A DNA stretch of 64,000 bases, taken from NCBI RefSeq assembly GCF_003696315.1, contig NZ_RFFN01000002.1, positions 275,598 through 339,597 on the forward strand, given 5' to 3'. This stretch comes from Pseudomonas songnenensis (GTDB taxonomy: Bacteria > Pseudomonadota > Gammaproteobacteria > Pseudomonadales > Pseudomonadaceae). The notes beneath the pieces were generated by a model, which had not been told where the DNA came from, ran no database searches, and saw only the letters and a program-made list of their open reading frames with translations. The translations under genes and the position numbers were made by a program. Positions 10,260 to 18,595 of the stretch are shown piece by piece; the first letter of the stretch is position 1, and each line of letters begins with the position of its first letter.

Positions 10260-12364
10260 CGCCCCTCAGCCACCCCGCGTGCCAAGGCGCGGGAGACGGT
10301 TTCGGCGAGCAACTCGAGGGTGAAGGGTTTGGTCATCAGGTGCATGCCCGGTGCCAGGCAATCGACGCGGGTCGTCGCCTGTTCGGCGTAGCCGGTGATC
10401 AGCACGACCGGCAGGCCGGGACGTCGTTGCTGGAGCATTTCGGCTAGCTGGCGGCCGTTGAGTCCAGGCAGGCCGACATCGGTCAGCAGCAGGTCGAGCG
10501 AGTCGAGGCCGGCAGCGACCTCCAGTGCACGCTGGCTATCGGCCGCCAGATGCACGCGATAGCCGAAGTCCTCGAGCGCGCTCTGCAGCAACGGGCGCAC
10601 CGCGTTGTCATCCTCGACCAGCAGTACCGTGCGTCCGCCGCCTGCGTCTGCCTTGCGGATCGGTGCCGCGGCCGGCTGCTCCCGTGCGTCGGCCGGCGCC
10701 GCCGGGATGTGCAGCGTGACGCGGGTGCCTTCGCCCTGGCGGGTGTCGATGGTGATGAAGCCGCTGCTCTGGCGGACGAAGCCATAGACCATCGACAGGC
10801 CGAGGCCCGTGCCTTCACCGAGCGGCTTGGTGGTGAAGAACGGCTCGAATACCTTGTCCACCAGCGCCGCGGGAATGCCGACACCGCTGTCGATGACGCG
10901 GATGCACAGGTACTCACCGGGCTGCACGCCGTGACGCGAGGCTTGCTCCCGCGGCAGCGCGAGCCGCTGCGTTTCGATGCGCAGCGTGCCGCCGTCGGGC
11001 ATGGCATCGCGGGCGTTGAGTGCTAGGTTGAGCAGGGCATTTTCCATCTGGCCGGGGTCGACCAGCGCGAGCCCGGCGTCGTCATCGAGGGCCAGCTCGA
11101 AGCGGACCGTCTCGCTCAGGCTGCGCTGCAGCAGCTCGGCCAGCGAGCGGATCAGCGGATTGACTGCGCAGGGCTGGGTCTGCAGCGGCTGTCGGCGGGA
11201 GAACGCCAGCAGGCGCTGGGTGAGCGAAGCGGCACGCTGCGCCGAGCCCCGCGCCGCCTCGAGATAGCGTGGCAGGTCGTCATGGCGCCCGGAGGCCAGG
11301 CGCAGGCGGATCAGGTCAAGCGCGCCAATGATGCCGGTCAGCATGTTGTTGAAGTCGTGGGCGATCCCGCCGGTCAGCTGGCCGACCGCATCCATCTTTT
11401 GCGAATGGCGAAGCTGCTCCTCGGCTCGGCTGCGCTCCTGAACCTCTACGGTCAGCCGGTCGAGGGCCTGTTGCAGCGCCTCGGTCCGCAGCCTGACCTC
11501 CTGTTCGAGCTGCTGGTTGAACTGACGCAGCATCTCCTCGTTGCGCTTCTCGGCATCGACGTCGATGATCACCAGCGCCGCACCGGCCGGCTGTTCCGTA
11601 TGGTCGTACAGCGGCACGCCGCTCAGGCGCAGCCAGCGTTCGCCGCCGTCCTCAGGGTAATAGCGGTAGTCCTGACCATTCACCTGCTCGCCGCGCAGCG
11701 CACGCGCGCCGACATACTGGTTCGGCGGTATGACCTTTCCGTCGCTATCCAGGCCGACCCAGCGCCGGGCGCGGCCGGGTTCGGTCGAGGGGATTCGCCG
11801 GTTCGGTACGTATTCGTCGTACTTCGGGTTGCTCAGCACGGTCTTGCCGTCGGCGTCGATGAAGCAGACGCCCACTGGAAGGTTCTCGATCAGCCGCTCG
11901 AAGTGCGACTGCTGATCGGCCTGGGTGGCCATCCGGTGCTGCCTGGCGAAGCGGTCCTGTTGCAGGTGCGCGCAGGTGGCGAGGCAACTGAGCAATGTGC
12001 TCGCGCTGACCGGGTCATCCAGCATCAGCACGTCGCGAATCGCGACGGGCAGCCGGGCGCGAAGTGCGGCATAGGCGTCAGGCCCGTGATCGAGCGCCCG
12101 GCTGAGCACAATGAACGGGACGACCTGTCCGTCCGCCAGGGCATCAAGTGCTTCGGCCACTTCGTCCAGTGGGGCCGCGGCGAGCTCGTCAGCGAGTATG
12201 ACGGCCTCGACAGGGTGACGTAGCGCCTGGGCCAGTGCGGCCTGGTCCGGGCAGCGGACCACCCTGTAGCCGTGGGCGCCCAGCAGGCTGGCGAGCTGGT
12301 CTCTATCATCGTTCTCCTCTGCTCCGAGAACGATACATTTTGCGTGCGTGTCGCCGCTTGCCAT
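10232..12364 (-). CDS. PAS-containing soluble hybrid histidine kinase
   Basis: This 710-aa kinase has no membrane helix. Residues 1-140 form a degenerate receiver-like domain (VILADEL in place of the acceptor strand), followed by a PAS sensor with its C-terminal PAC part at about 155-275, a coiled coil, the H-box [10 protein letters not shown], an ATPase domain (DSGVGI, GTGLGLS) and an intact C-terminal receiver ([14 protein letters not shown]). The layout copies that of the kinase beside KaiC with a PAS domain added, so the two are probably local paralogues. The 3' end overlaps the convergent SDR gene. Confidence 0.85.
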   Translation of the reverse strand: MASGDTHAKCIVLGAEENDDRDQLASLLGAHGYRVVRCPDQAALAQALRHPVEAVILADELAAAPLDEVAEALDALADGQVVPFIVLSRALDHGPDAYAALRARLPVAIRDVLMLDDPVSASTLLSCLATCAHLQQDRFARQHRMATQADQQSHFERLIENLPVGVCFIDADGKTVLSNPKYDEYVPNRRIPSTEPGRARRWVGLDSDGKVIPPNQYVGARALRGEQVNGQDYRYYPEDGGERWLRLSGVPLYDHTEQPAGAALVIIDVDAEKRNEEMLRQFNQQLEQEVRLRTEALQQALDRLTVEVQERSRAEEQLRHSQKMDAVGQLTGGIAHDFNNMLTGIIGALDLIRLRLASGRHDDLPRYLEAARGSAQRAASLTQRLLAFSRRQPLQTQPCAVNPLIRSLAELLQRSLSETVRFELALDDDAGLALVDPGQMENALLNLALNARDAMPDGGTLRIETQRLALPREQASRHGVQPGEYLCIRVIDSGVGIPAALVDKVFEPFFTTKPLGEGTGLGLSMVYGFVRQSSGFITIDTRQGEGTRVTLHIPAAPADAREQPAAAPIRKADAGGGRTVLLVEDDNAVRPLLQSALEDFGYRVHLAADSQRALEVAAGLDSLDLLLTDVGLPGLNGRQLAEMLQQRRPGLPVVLITGYAEQATTRVDCLAPGMHLMTKPFTLELLAETVSRALARGVAEGRYQGNSSPL

Positions 12365-12783
12365 GCCAGGCCTCTCAGTGATCAGGCGTTACGGTAAGGA
12401 CGCTGCTCATCGGCCGAGCCACCCCCGCCATGAGCGATCAGGCGCGGGCGAAGCGTTCGTATCCGTTATCGTCCGGACTGCGGACAAGCGGGAGCGTTCC
12501 CGGGGGATCGCCTGGTTTCAATAGGCAGCGCGGCATGGTATCGGCGGCGGAGCACGAGCGATAGCGGGGCGCTGCAGGGAGGTTGGCGACTTCCACCGCC
12601 CCGTAGCGCCGTCCTGCGCGGCGGGCCGCCAGGTGTCGCAGCTCCAGGCCGGACGCATCTGCCGCGCCGTTCGGCATCGCACGATCCGCTGCGCACCTAC
12701 GCCTCGTCCCCATTGTCTATGTTGGTGATAACCGCCCCAGCCATCGCGGGGCGGCGGTGACCACAACAATAAGGATGAGCACG
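12365..12783. other. Divergent intergenic region upstream of ggt and the PAS kinase
   Basis: About 420 GC-rich bases without a supported gene. They must contain the promoter for ggt on one strand and for the PAS kinase on the other, but no convincing promoter boxes or hairpins are visible. Confidence 0.4.
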
Positions 12784-14457
12784 ATGCGTTTGCTTCAGAT
12801 CAGCAGATTGACCCTTGGCGTGGCGATCGTCGCCACGGGCCACATCGCCCACGGCGCGATTCTGGAAGGCGGGGCGGTCGCAGCTCCGGATGAGTACAGC
12901 GCCAAGGTGGCCGCTCAGGTGCTCAAGGCCGGCGGCAATGCGGTGGATGCCGCGGTGGCGACCGCCTTCACCCTGGCCGTCACCTACCCCGAGGCGGGCA
13001 ATATCGGCGGCGGTGGCTTCATGACGCTGTACATCGAGGGCAAGCCGTACTTTCTGGATTACCGGGAAGTCGCGCCCAAGGCCGCCAGCAGGACCATGTA
13101 CCTCGACGACAAGGGCGAGGTAGTCGAGAACCTGAGCCTGGTCGGCGCCAGGGCCTCCGGTGTACCCGGCACCGTGTTGGGCATGTGGGAGGCCCATCAG
13201 CGCTTCGGCAAGTTGCCCTGGAGCGAGCTCATCACCCCGGCGGTGGGCTATGCCCGTGCAGGCTTCACGGTGGCCGACCAGCAGTACCAGTACCGCGACG
13301 ACGCCCTCGGCCTGTTCAAGGGTACGACCAATTTCGAGGATTACTTCGGCGCCATGAAGGCCGGTTCCACCTTCCGCCAGGCGGAGCTGGCCGAGACCCT
13401 GGAGCGCATCGCCGACAAGGGGCCGGATGATTTCTACAAAGGCCAGACCGCTGACCTGCTGGTGGCTCAGATGCAGCGTGACGACGGGCTGATCACCAAG
13501 GAGGACCTGGCCGCCTACCGCGTCAAATGGCGCGAGCCGATGCGTGTCGACTGGCAGGGCAACAGCCTCTACACCGCGCCGCTGCCAAGCTCCGGCGGCA
13601 TCGCTCTGGCGCAGCTGATCGGCATGAAGGAGCAGCGCGCCGCCGACTTCAAGGGGGTCGAGCTGAATTCGGCGCGTTACATCCACTTGCTGGCGGAGAT
13701 CGAGAAACGCGTCTTTGCCGACCGTGCCGACTACCTCGGCGACCCGGACTACTCCGACGTTCCGGTCACGAAGCTGACATCGCCTGATTACCTGAAGCAG
13801 CGCGCGGCCGAGATCAATCCAACGGCCATCTCCGAGACCGAGAAGGTGCGCCCGGGCCTCGAGCCAAGGCAGACGACTCACTTTTCCATCGTCGATGCCG
13901 ACGGCAACGCGGCCAGCAACACCTACACCCTCAACCTGGATTACGGCAGCGGTGTGGTGGTCAAGGGCGCCGGCTTCCTGCTCAACAACGAAATGGACGA
14001 CTTCAGTGCCAAGCCGGGCGTCGCCAATGCCTTCGGTGTAGTCGGTAGCGATGCCAATGCCATCGAGCCAGGCAAGCGCATGCTGTCCTCCATGAGCCCG
14101 AGCATCGTCACGCGTGACGGCAAGGTCAGCCTGGTGCTCGGTACACCGGGCGGTTCGCGCATCTTCACCTCGATCTTCCAGGTGCTGAACAACGTCTACG
14201 ACTTCGACATGCCGCTGGAAAAAGCCGTGGCCGCGCAACGCGTGCACCATCAGCTGCTGCCGAAGGACACCATCTACTACGACGCCCATGCACCGCTGAC
14301 CGGCAAGGTGGCCGACGAGCTGAAAGCCATGGGCTACACGCTGGAGGATCAGGGCTGGCTGATGGGTGATATCCAGGCGATACGCGTCGATGGCACGCGC
14401 CTGCAGACCGGCTCGGACCCGCGCGGGCGTGGCGTGGGGATGGTCGTCAAACCTTGA
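12784..14457 (+). CDS. ggt: Gamma-glutamyltransferase
   Basis: The 557-aa proenzyme breaks down glutathione and other gamma-glutamyl compounds in the periplasm. A signal peptide ends near residue 24 (HIAHG). The family marks are present: the GNAVDAAVA helix, GNIGGGGFM, the autocleavage and catalytic Thr in QTTHFSIVD at about residue 364, and the substrate-binding LSSMSPSI and TPGGSRI in the small subunit. The start at 12784 has AAGGA 8 bases upstream; ATG 12775 and GTG 12757 are in frame but less well placed. A 13-bp hairpin follows the stop. Confidence 0.93.
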   Translation: MRLLQISRLTLGVAIVATGHIAHGAILEGGAVAAPDEYSAKVAAQVLKAGGNAVDAAVATAFTLAVTYPEAGNIGGGGFMTLYIEGKPYFLDYREVAPKAASRTMYLDDKGEVVENLSLVGARASGVPGTVLGMWEAHQRFGKLPWSELITPAVGYARAGFTVADQQYQYRDDALGLFKGTTNFEDYFGAMKAGSTFRQAELAETLERIADKGPDDFYKGQTADLLVAQMQRDDGLITKEDLAAYRVKWREPMRVDWQGNSLYTAPLPSSGGIALAQLIGMKEQRAADFKGVELNSARYIHLLAEIEKRVFADRADYLGDPDYSDVPVTKLTSPDYLKQRAAEINPTAISETEKVRPGLEPRQTTHFSIVDADGNAASNTYTLNLDYGSGVVVKGAGFLLNNEMDDFSAKPGVANAFGVVGSDANAIEPGKRMLSSMSPSIVTRDGKVSLVLGTPGGSRIFTSIFQVLNNVYDFDMPLEKAVAAQRVHHQLLPKDTIYYDAHAPLTGKVADELKAMGYTLEDQGWLMGDIQAIRVDGTRLQTGSDPRGRGVGMVVKP

Positions 14458-14543
14458 TGGGCGAGGGGCGGCACGCGGAGAGAATCGCAGTCGACTCTTG
14501 AAACCTCATGCGCCGCAGCGCGCTGCGACGCATGACGTTCAGC

Positions 14544-14574
14544 TTCAACGCCGCACATGGCGTGCGGCGTTGAA
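14544..14574. terminator. Hairpin between convergent ggt and VOC genes
   Basis: A perfect 13-bp inverted repeat (14544-14556 and 14562-14574) with a 5-base loop lies between two converging genes. It has no long T run on either side, but its position suggests a shared bidirectional terminator. Confidence 0.65.
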
Positions 14575-14585
14575 AGAGGGGAGGG

Positions 14586-14978
14586 TTACTGCGGGCGGTA
14601 GATGGCGCACAGCTTGTTGCCGTCAGGGTCGCGCACATAGCTGAGGTGCATCGCGCCGAGGCTGGATTCGCGCAGTCCTGGCGGGTCCTCGCAGGTGGTG
14701 CCGCCATGGGCGACGCCGACATCGTGAAACGCCTTGACCTGCTCGGCCGAGTTGCATTTGAAACCAATCGTGCCGCCGTTGCCGACGGTCGCTTCCTCAC
14801 CGTTGATGGGCTCGGTGACACCGAACAGGCTGCCGTCGTGGCGGTAGAACAGGCGCGTGTGCCCGGACGGCGCCACATTGCGCAGCGGCTCGCCTGCGCC
14901 GAGTACGCCGAGCACGGCATCGTAGAACCGCTTCGACCGTTCAATATCATTCGAACCGACCATTACATGGTTGAGCAT
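14586..14978 (-). CDS. VOC (glyoxalase/bleomycin-resistance) family protein
   Basis: This 130-aa protein has two beta-alpha-beta-beta-beta modules of the vicinal oxygen chelate fold. It begins MLNHVMVGSND, with the metal-ligand His in LNHV, and ends with YVRDPDGNKLCAIY, which carries the C-terminal ligand region. It belongs to the glyoxalase-like group commonly annotated as lactoylglutathione lyase; the true substrate is uncertain. It is convergent with ggt and separated from it by a hairpin. A GAGG precedes the ATG. Confidence 0.8.
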   Translation of the reverse strand: MLNHVMVGSNDIERSKRFYDAVLGVLGAGEPLRNVAPSGHTRLFYRHDGSLFGVTEPINGEEATVGNGGTIGFKCNSAEQVKAFHDVGVAHGGTTCEDPPGLRESSLGAMHLSYVRDPDGNKLCAIYRPQ

Positions 14979-15318
14979 GGGGGCCTCGCTAGGTGGTTGG
15001 AGTTGTGCGGCTATGGAGCAGGCACTCTAGCATTGGGTTCCGATGGTAGGGCAACCCTGCATACATTCGGATCGGCTCTACTCGAGGGTGGCTGGACTGA
15101 AGAGGGTGCTAAGGGGATGTGGAGAATTTGGCTGCGCTGAGACTGCTTACGTTACTAGAGAGATATTGTTGTAAGGCGCAGCTTCAGGCATTCACACGCG
15201 AGCAGCTCTAGACGCACTAGAGGTTATTCGTTGTCTTCGCCAGATTACACAAAAAAACTTATAGCTTTAATTTTTTTAATCCCCTGCAGGAGGTACGGGC
15301 AGGGGATCAAGAATAGAA
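14979..15318. other. Left edge of the AT-richer island
   Basis: Base composition changes here from about two-thirds GC to clearly AT-richer DNA, with runs of A and T near 15250-15280. No gene is supported. A hairpin at 15279-15307 is listed separately. I saw no tRNA end, integrase or flanking direct repeat that would mark an insertion site. Confidence 0.45.
15279..15307. terminator. Hairpin downstream of the PD-(D/E)XK-like gene
   Basis: A 9-bp perfect stem (ATCCCCTGC at 15279-15287 and its complement at 15299-15307) with an 11-base loop starts 12 bases after the stop of the minus-strand gene. The adjacent T run is on the plus strand, so its fit to a standard terminator is imperfect. Confidence 0.4.
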
Positions 15319-15804
15319 TCAAATAGCCCATATACGAATTAGGCAAAATCCCAAGTCAAGCTCATGGGGGAATTTTCCCTCTACCCATGCCTCCGTACGC
15401 AAGGCTCTTCCTATGTTTGTCTCCACCTCATTTTTTTCGATCACAAGAACAAAGAGCCGAGTGGGGCTCTGAATAGAGTGAAGACGATCAATGTCGGAGC
15501 GCACTGACCAATCTCCTTCTAGGCACTTGGCTTGTGAAAAGTCGCTGAGACATTTAACCTCAGCAACCATTGATATCGATCCGTCACCATGTTCTGCATA
15601 TAAATCGGATTTGCGGTTGCCTCCAATGGGGAAATCCGTCCAGACCTCTAGTTTATCTTTGAACCATGCATGGAGGCTGATCTCGGCTTGAATCCAATGC
15701 TCTCGGCAGCTATTTAACTGAAGTACTTGCTCAAGTCGCTCCCCCATGCATTGAAAAGCATTATCAAAAACTTCAATCCATTCAGGCGTGGTCATTTTAG
15801 TCAT
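15319..15804 (-). CDS. Hypothetical protein with PD-(D/E)XK nuclease-like signature
   Basis: I do not recognise this 161-aa protein as a named family. It carries the spacing of a PD-(D/E)XK active site: Asp67 in KSDLY, then after a beta hairpin Glu82-x-Lys84 in AEVKC, preceded by a helix rich in Glu (residues 22-41). Such folds occur in restriction enzymes and defence nucleases, but catalysis here is inferred. Gene and surroundings are AT-rich compared with the neighbours. No clear ribosome binding site precedes either in-frame ATG (15804 or 15795). It stands alone, and its transcription unit is not obviously linked to the WYL operon. Confidence 0.6.
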   Translation of the reverse strand: MTKMTTPEWIEVFDNAFQCMGERLEQVLQLNSCREHWIQAEISLHAWFKDKLEVWTDFPIGGNRKSDLYAEHGDGSISMVAEVKCLSDFSQAKCLEGDWSVRSDIDRLHSIQSPTRLFVLVIEKNEVETNIGRALRTEAWVEGKFPHELDLGFCLIRIWAI

Positions 15805-16149
15805 TTTTTCGTGCTTGATTTATATAGATGCTTAGATGGTTAATTTAATGCTCAAGTATGTTCAATGCACCTATTCAGCCTTCTGCTGCATTAGGCAGGT
15901 GCATGTCACGACCCTACGCAGATACTTCGGAGCTAATGTAAATATGCTGGCCGCCACTTTTCCCTTACATCGCAGGGAAGCGCAGCCGCCGGATGAACAT
16001 TTTTGAAGTGGCGCCGGCTAAAAGTCAGTTGCCATCAATACTGGTGGCTTAACGCTACCATAGAGGCGGGTAACTGCAAAGCAGCACGGCTGACACGACA
16101 TGGGGAGCACTCCGGAGCTGCTCAGCTGCCTTAAGAAAGCCCATCGACG
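15805..16149. other. Intergenic region inside the island
   Basis: About 345 AT-richer bases. The only structure I see is an inverted repeat TGCACCT (15866-15872) / AGGTGCA (15897-15903) with a CCT/AGG pair inside, about 60-100 bases upstream of the PD-(D/E)XK-like gene. It could be an operator or a chance repeat. No gene is supported. Confidence 0.35.
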
Positions 16150-17214
16150 CTACTCGTCGTAAAGCTCCAAACCACGACGCAAACGCTGGAGCAGACGCTG
16201 CCTGAGAGTCTCAGGCGCTGTTACGGCAATCGATCCAGTGTGCGATAACAACCACCATTCCAGTTCCCAGCTGTCCGTCACAGTCGCACGTATCCTGCCT
16301 CCGTCCTCATCGGACATCGTTTGCATATCCTCGGAAAGAGGTGTCTCCCGAAGTAGCCCCAGGAGACCAGTATTCACCCATGCCTCAAGGGTTATGGTAC
16401 GCCCGACGTTGTCGCCAAATTGCATCGCTCCGGACGTGGCGTATTCACGCAAATCGAACCCGTTGGAGGGCTCGCTAGGGATATCCAACAGTTCGGGATT
16501 GCTGATTCGGTGCAATGCAAACTGACGCACATCCGCATGAGGAGGCGCTGTCGCAATGAGATACGTAACGCTTCCTCGTTGAACCAAGCCCAACGGCGAA
16601 AGTGTCAGTGTGCTAACCAGATCTCGATGAGCGGAGTAATAGCGGCATCTGAATGCCTTCTCTTCGAGCAGCGCCTGCTGAACGAGCGCAAGCGAGGCGG
16701 CATCAATCTGAGGAGGCATCAGCGGGAGATGGGCCGGTACGCTCGCGACCTTGCTAGGCCAATCCGCAACTGGCGATATTCGGGCTAGTGCCTTTAGCTT
16801 TTTGTTTGCCTGCTCGAAATGCGGCTGCAGCGCAGTAAGCATGGCGGTGGGCATCAGTGGGCGAAGCATTTCCTGCACAAGTTGCAAGGTCAGCGCCTCA
16901 TAAACACTGACACCTGGCAGTTGCAGGCTCGTTGGTGGTGACCAGCTAAAACCATATGGCTTGCTCTTGTCGTTGATGCGCAAGGGAAAGACGCTCGACA
17001 AGTCCACCAGGTCGCGCTCAACCGTGCGTTTGGTGGTCGGAAAACCCATCTCGGCCAGACGGCGTTGGAGCGAGCTCGCAGTTGCTCCACTGCCCTTGAT
17101 CGGTAGTAGCTTCAGCAGCTCCCACTGGCGGCTGAGAGTATCCCTGCTCTTATTGGACGGCACGATAGCGACCCTTGCATCTAGGTGTGAGATTGGCTTG
17201 GCGTGATTGTGCAT
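16150..17214 (-). CDS. WYL-domain transcriptional regulator
   Basis: The 354-aa product has a DeoR-type winged helix at about residues 20-85 (QWELLKLLPIKG, then TKRTVERDLVDLSSVFPL), a WYL ligand domain at about 170-240 (LSPLGLVQRGSVTYLIA, then FALHRI, with Thr at the Trp position of the WYL motif), and a C-terminal WCX dimerisation extension. WYL repressors such as BrxR and CapW control anti-phage operons. I start at ATG 17214; the frame runs open to 17340 but that would cover the operator-like repeats. It is divergent from the two-gene operon beginning at 17305, which it probably controls. Confidence 0.85.
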   Translation of the reverse strand: MHNHAKPISHLDARVAIVPSNKSRDTLSRQWELLKLLPIKGSGATASSLQRRLAEMGFPTTKRTVERDLVDLSSVFPLRINDKSKPYGFSWSPPTSLQLPGVSVYEALTLQLVQEMLRPLMPTAMLTALQPHFEQANKKLKALARISPVADWPSKVASVPAHLPLMPPQIDAASLALVQQALLEEKAFRCRYYSAHRDLVSTLTLSPLGLVQRGSVTYLIATAPPHADVRQFALHRISNPELLDIPSEPSNGFDLREYATSGAMQFGDNVGRTITLEAWVNTGLLGLLRETPLSEDMQTMSDEDGGRIRATVTDSWELEWWLLSHTGSIAVTAPETLRQRLLQRLRRGLELYDE

Positions 17215-17220
17215 CAAGCT

Positions 17221-17262
17221 GCGACGAAATGTGTCGCGTGGAGGTGCGACGCATGTTGTCGT
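17221..17262. promoter_or_regulatory. Tandem inverted repeats, likely operators of the WYL regulator
   Basis: Two copies of GCGAC-N7-GTCGY lie 25 bases apart, centre to centre: GCGACgaaatgtGTCGC at 17221-17237 and GCGACgcatgttGTCGT at 17246-17262. They sit 7-48 bases before the regulator's ATG and 43-84 bases before the divergent operon, where a dimeric repressor would shut both promoters. Confidence 0.6.
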
Positions 17263-17304
17263 GGCGGTGGTGAAAAATGACGGAAAGCAGAGGAGCACTT
17301 CATC

Positions 17305-17835
17305 ATGCGCCGCAACCTTCCAGCCTTCTCTCACGCACAAACTGAACGTCTCATTGCCCTAAATAGGCAACTCACGAAATTGGAATATTGGTGCCTTCAG
17401 CGTGCTAAAAAGCTTGTCGAAGACTTCCGAAACAGACCTGTACCCTCTGACTGGGCTGCAGGGGAAGACTTCGAGCTTGAAAGCAAAATCGGCTACTACC
17501 GTTCTGAGTCCTCGGAACAAGGGCAAGAAGAACTGATACTTCAAGCTGACTATATCTTTATGCCGCCGCTCAAATGGTACTATCTCAACCCGACGCCAGA
17601 GCATGCGTTAGAGATGTTCGCGCTATTCCATTACAACTGGAGCGATGGGGTAGAAGACATCCCTCGTCTCAATAAAGAGCGAATCTGTTGGTCATTTCAC
17701 GACCTGCACGATCATCATGGACTTGATTGGTATCAGGTACTGGATATAGATCGAGTTTGGCTAGACGTGCATGCCATTCATCAGGTAAAAATTAAATCTC
17801 CACACGCTGGGAAAGGCAGCGCCGATGCTTTATGA
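17305..17835 (+). CDS. Unknown protein, first gene of the WYL-controlled operon
   Basis: This 176-aa protein matches no family I know. It starts with a long charged helix (residues 10-42), and contains an aromatic middle (FMPPLKWYYLNP near 85-96) and a His/Asp cluster FHDLHDHH at 131-138 followed by DWYQVLDIDRVWLDVH. The cluster could bind metal, but no known metal-site pattern is complete. There is no signal peptide or membrane helix. AGGAG lies 9 bases before the ATG. Its last 11 bases overlap the next gene, so the two proteins are made together and may form a complex. Confidence 0.7.
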   Translation: MRRNLPAFSHAQTERLIALNRQLTKLEYWCLQRAKKLVEDFRNRPVPSDWAAGEDFELESKIGYYRSESSEQGQEELILQADYIFMPPLKWYYLNPTPEHALEMFALFHYNWSDGVEDIPRLNKERICWSFHDLHDHHGLDWYQVLDIDRVWLDVHAIHQVKIKSPHAGKGSADAL

Positions 17836-18487
17836 GCTACCTGCCAAACACCATTATTTGACACTGGATGCGTTATTTTCCTTCTCCTTAACGGGCAGCT
17901 CGGAGAAGCTTTACAGTTATACAGATGATGAGGGTTTGGTTCCCGGAATTAACGACACCGAAAGCTTCGTTCGGATAATTTTCCTAATAAACTCATGCCA
18001 AAGCAATGTGTCGGAATTGTCTAGTATAAAAGCGAACTACATTTTTTATTTAGACGCAGAACCTGTCGAGCGGCCAGTCGTCCCTCATCATTTTCAATTG
18101 GTCTTCTCGCCGACAATAGAAGAGCCAATCTTTACGGCCTGGGCAGCGGCAGTGATGCGCTACCTCTGCGCGTGCTTCTTTGCACCATCCATTCCTGCTT
18201 TTGACAACCACGACATCTCATCTGTACTACTGGGGACAAAGAGTTCTTTACTGAGCTTCAACTTGGTGCGCGGAGAATGCGTCGAGCAAATGCGGAGACC
18301 GTTGAGCAACATACCGCAAAGCAATCATCTGCTCGCAGTACTATTCACCCCGCCATATTGGTCTGCATCCAATGAGTATTTCTCACTGCTAAATGAATCA
18401 ATACCATCACTGGATGGAGGGCTAGTGAAAGGTGGGTGTGCCTTTCATCCCTATAAAGAACAGGTCCTTATGATTCTCGGTGATTAA
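17825..18487 (+). CDS. Unknown protein with a possible degenerate FtsZ-like fold
   Basis: This 220-aa protein has no recognisable named family. By eye several parts follow the order of FtsZ: IIFLINSCQSNVSELSSIKA (51-70) resembles the second strand and following helix, AWAAAVMRYLCACFFAPSIP (105-124) the core helix, DISSVLLG (130-137) the start of the C-terminal domain, and LLAVLFTPPYW through VLMILGD (169-220) its final sheet. The glycine-rich GTP-binding loop (GGGTGTG) and the T7 catalytic residues are absent, so it should not be a working GTPase. This is inference from a manual reading and could be coincidence. The gene overlaps its upstream partner by 11 bases and its composition is AT-rich. 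Confidence 0.55.
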   Translation: MLYELPAKHHYLTLDALFSFSLTGSSEKLYSYTDDEGLVPGINDTESFVRIIFLINSCQSNVSELSSIKANYIFYLDAEPVERPVVPHHFQLVFSPTIEEPIFTAWAAAVMRYLCACFFAPSIPAFDNHDISSVLLGTKSSLLSFNLVRGECVEQMRRPLSNIPQSNHLLAVLFTPPYWSASNEYFSLLNESIPSLDGGLVKGGCAFHPYKEQVLMILGD

Positions 18488-18595
18488 TCAAAAACTAATA
18501 TTCAAAGGCGATGCCTGCGGGCGATTAGCGAGTCAGTCCAGTTTTTCCGGGGCACTCAATGACCTCTAGTGGCCGAAAGCAGCCAGCCTCGATTC

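Noticed and set aside
12697-14289. Long minus-strand frame opposite ggt (530 codons)
   Set aside because: It mirrors the GC-rich codon pattern of ggt, which has a signal peptide and all catalytic motifs; the opposite frame has no recognisable domain.
14979-18590. The AT-richer segment as an integrative element with attachment sites
   Set aside because: No integrase, transposase, tRNA gene or flanking direct repeat was found; only an 8-base inverted match near both edges, which is expected by chance.
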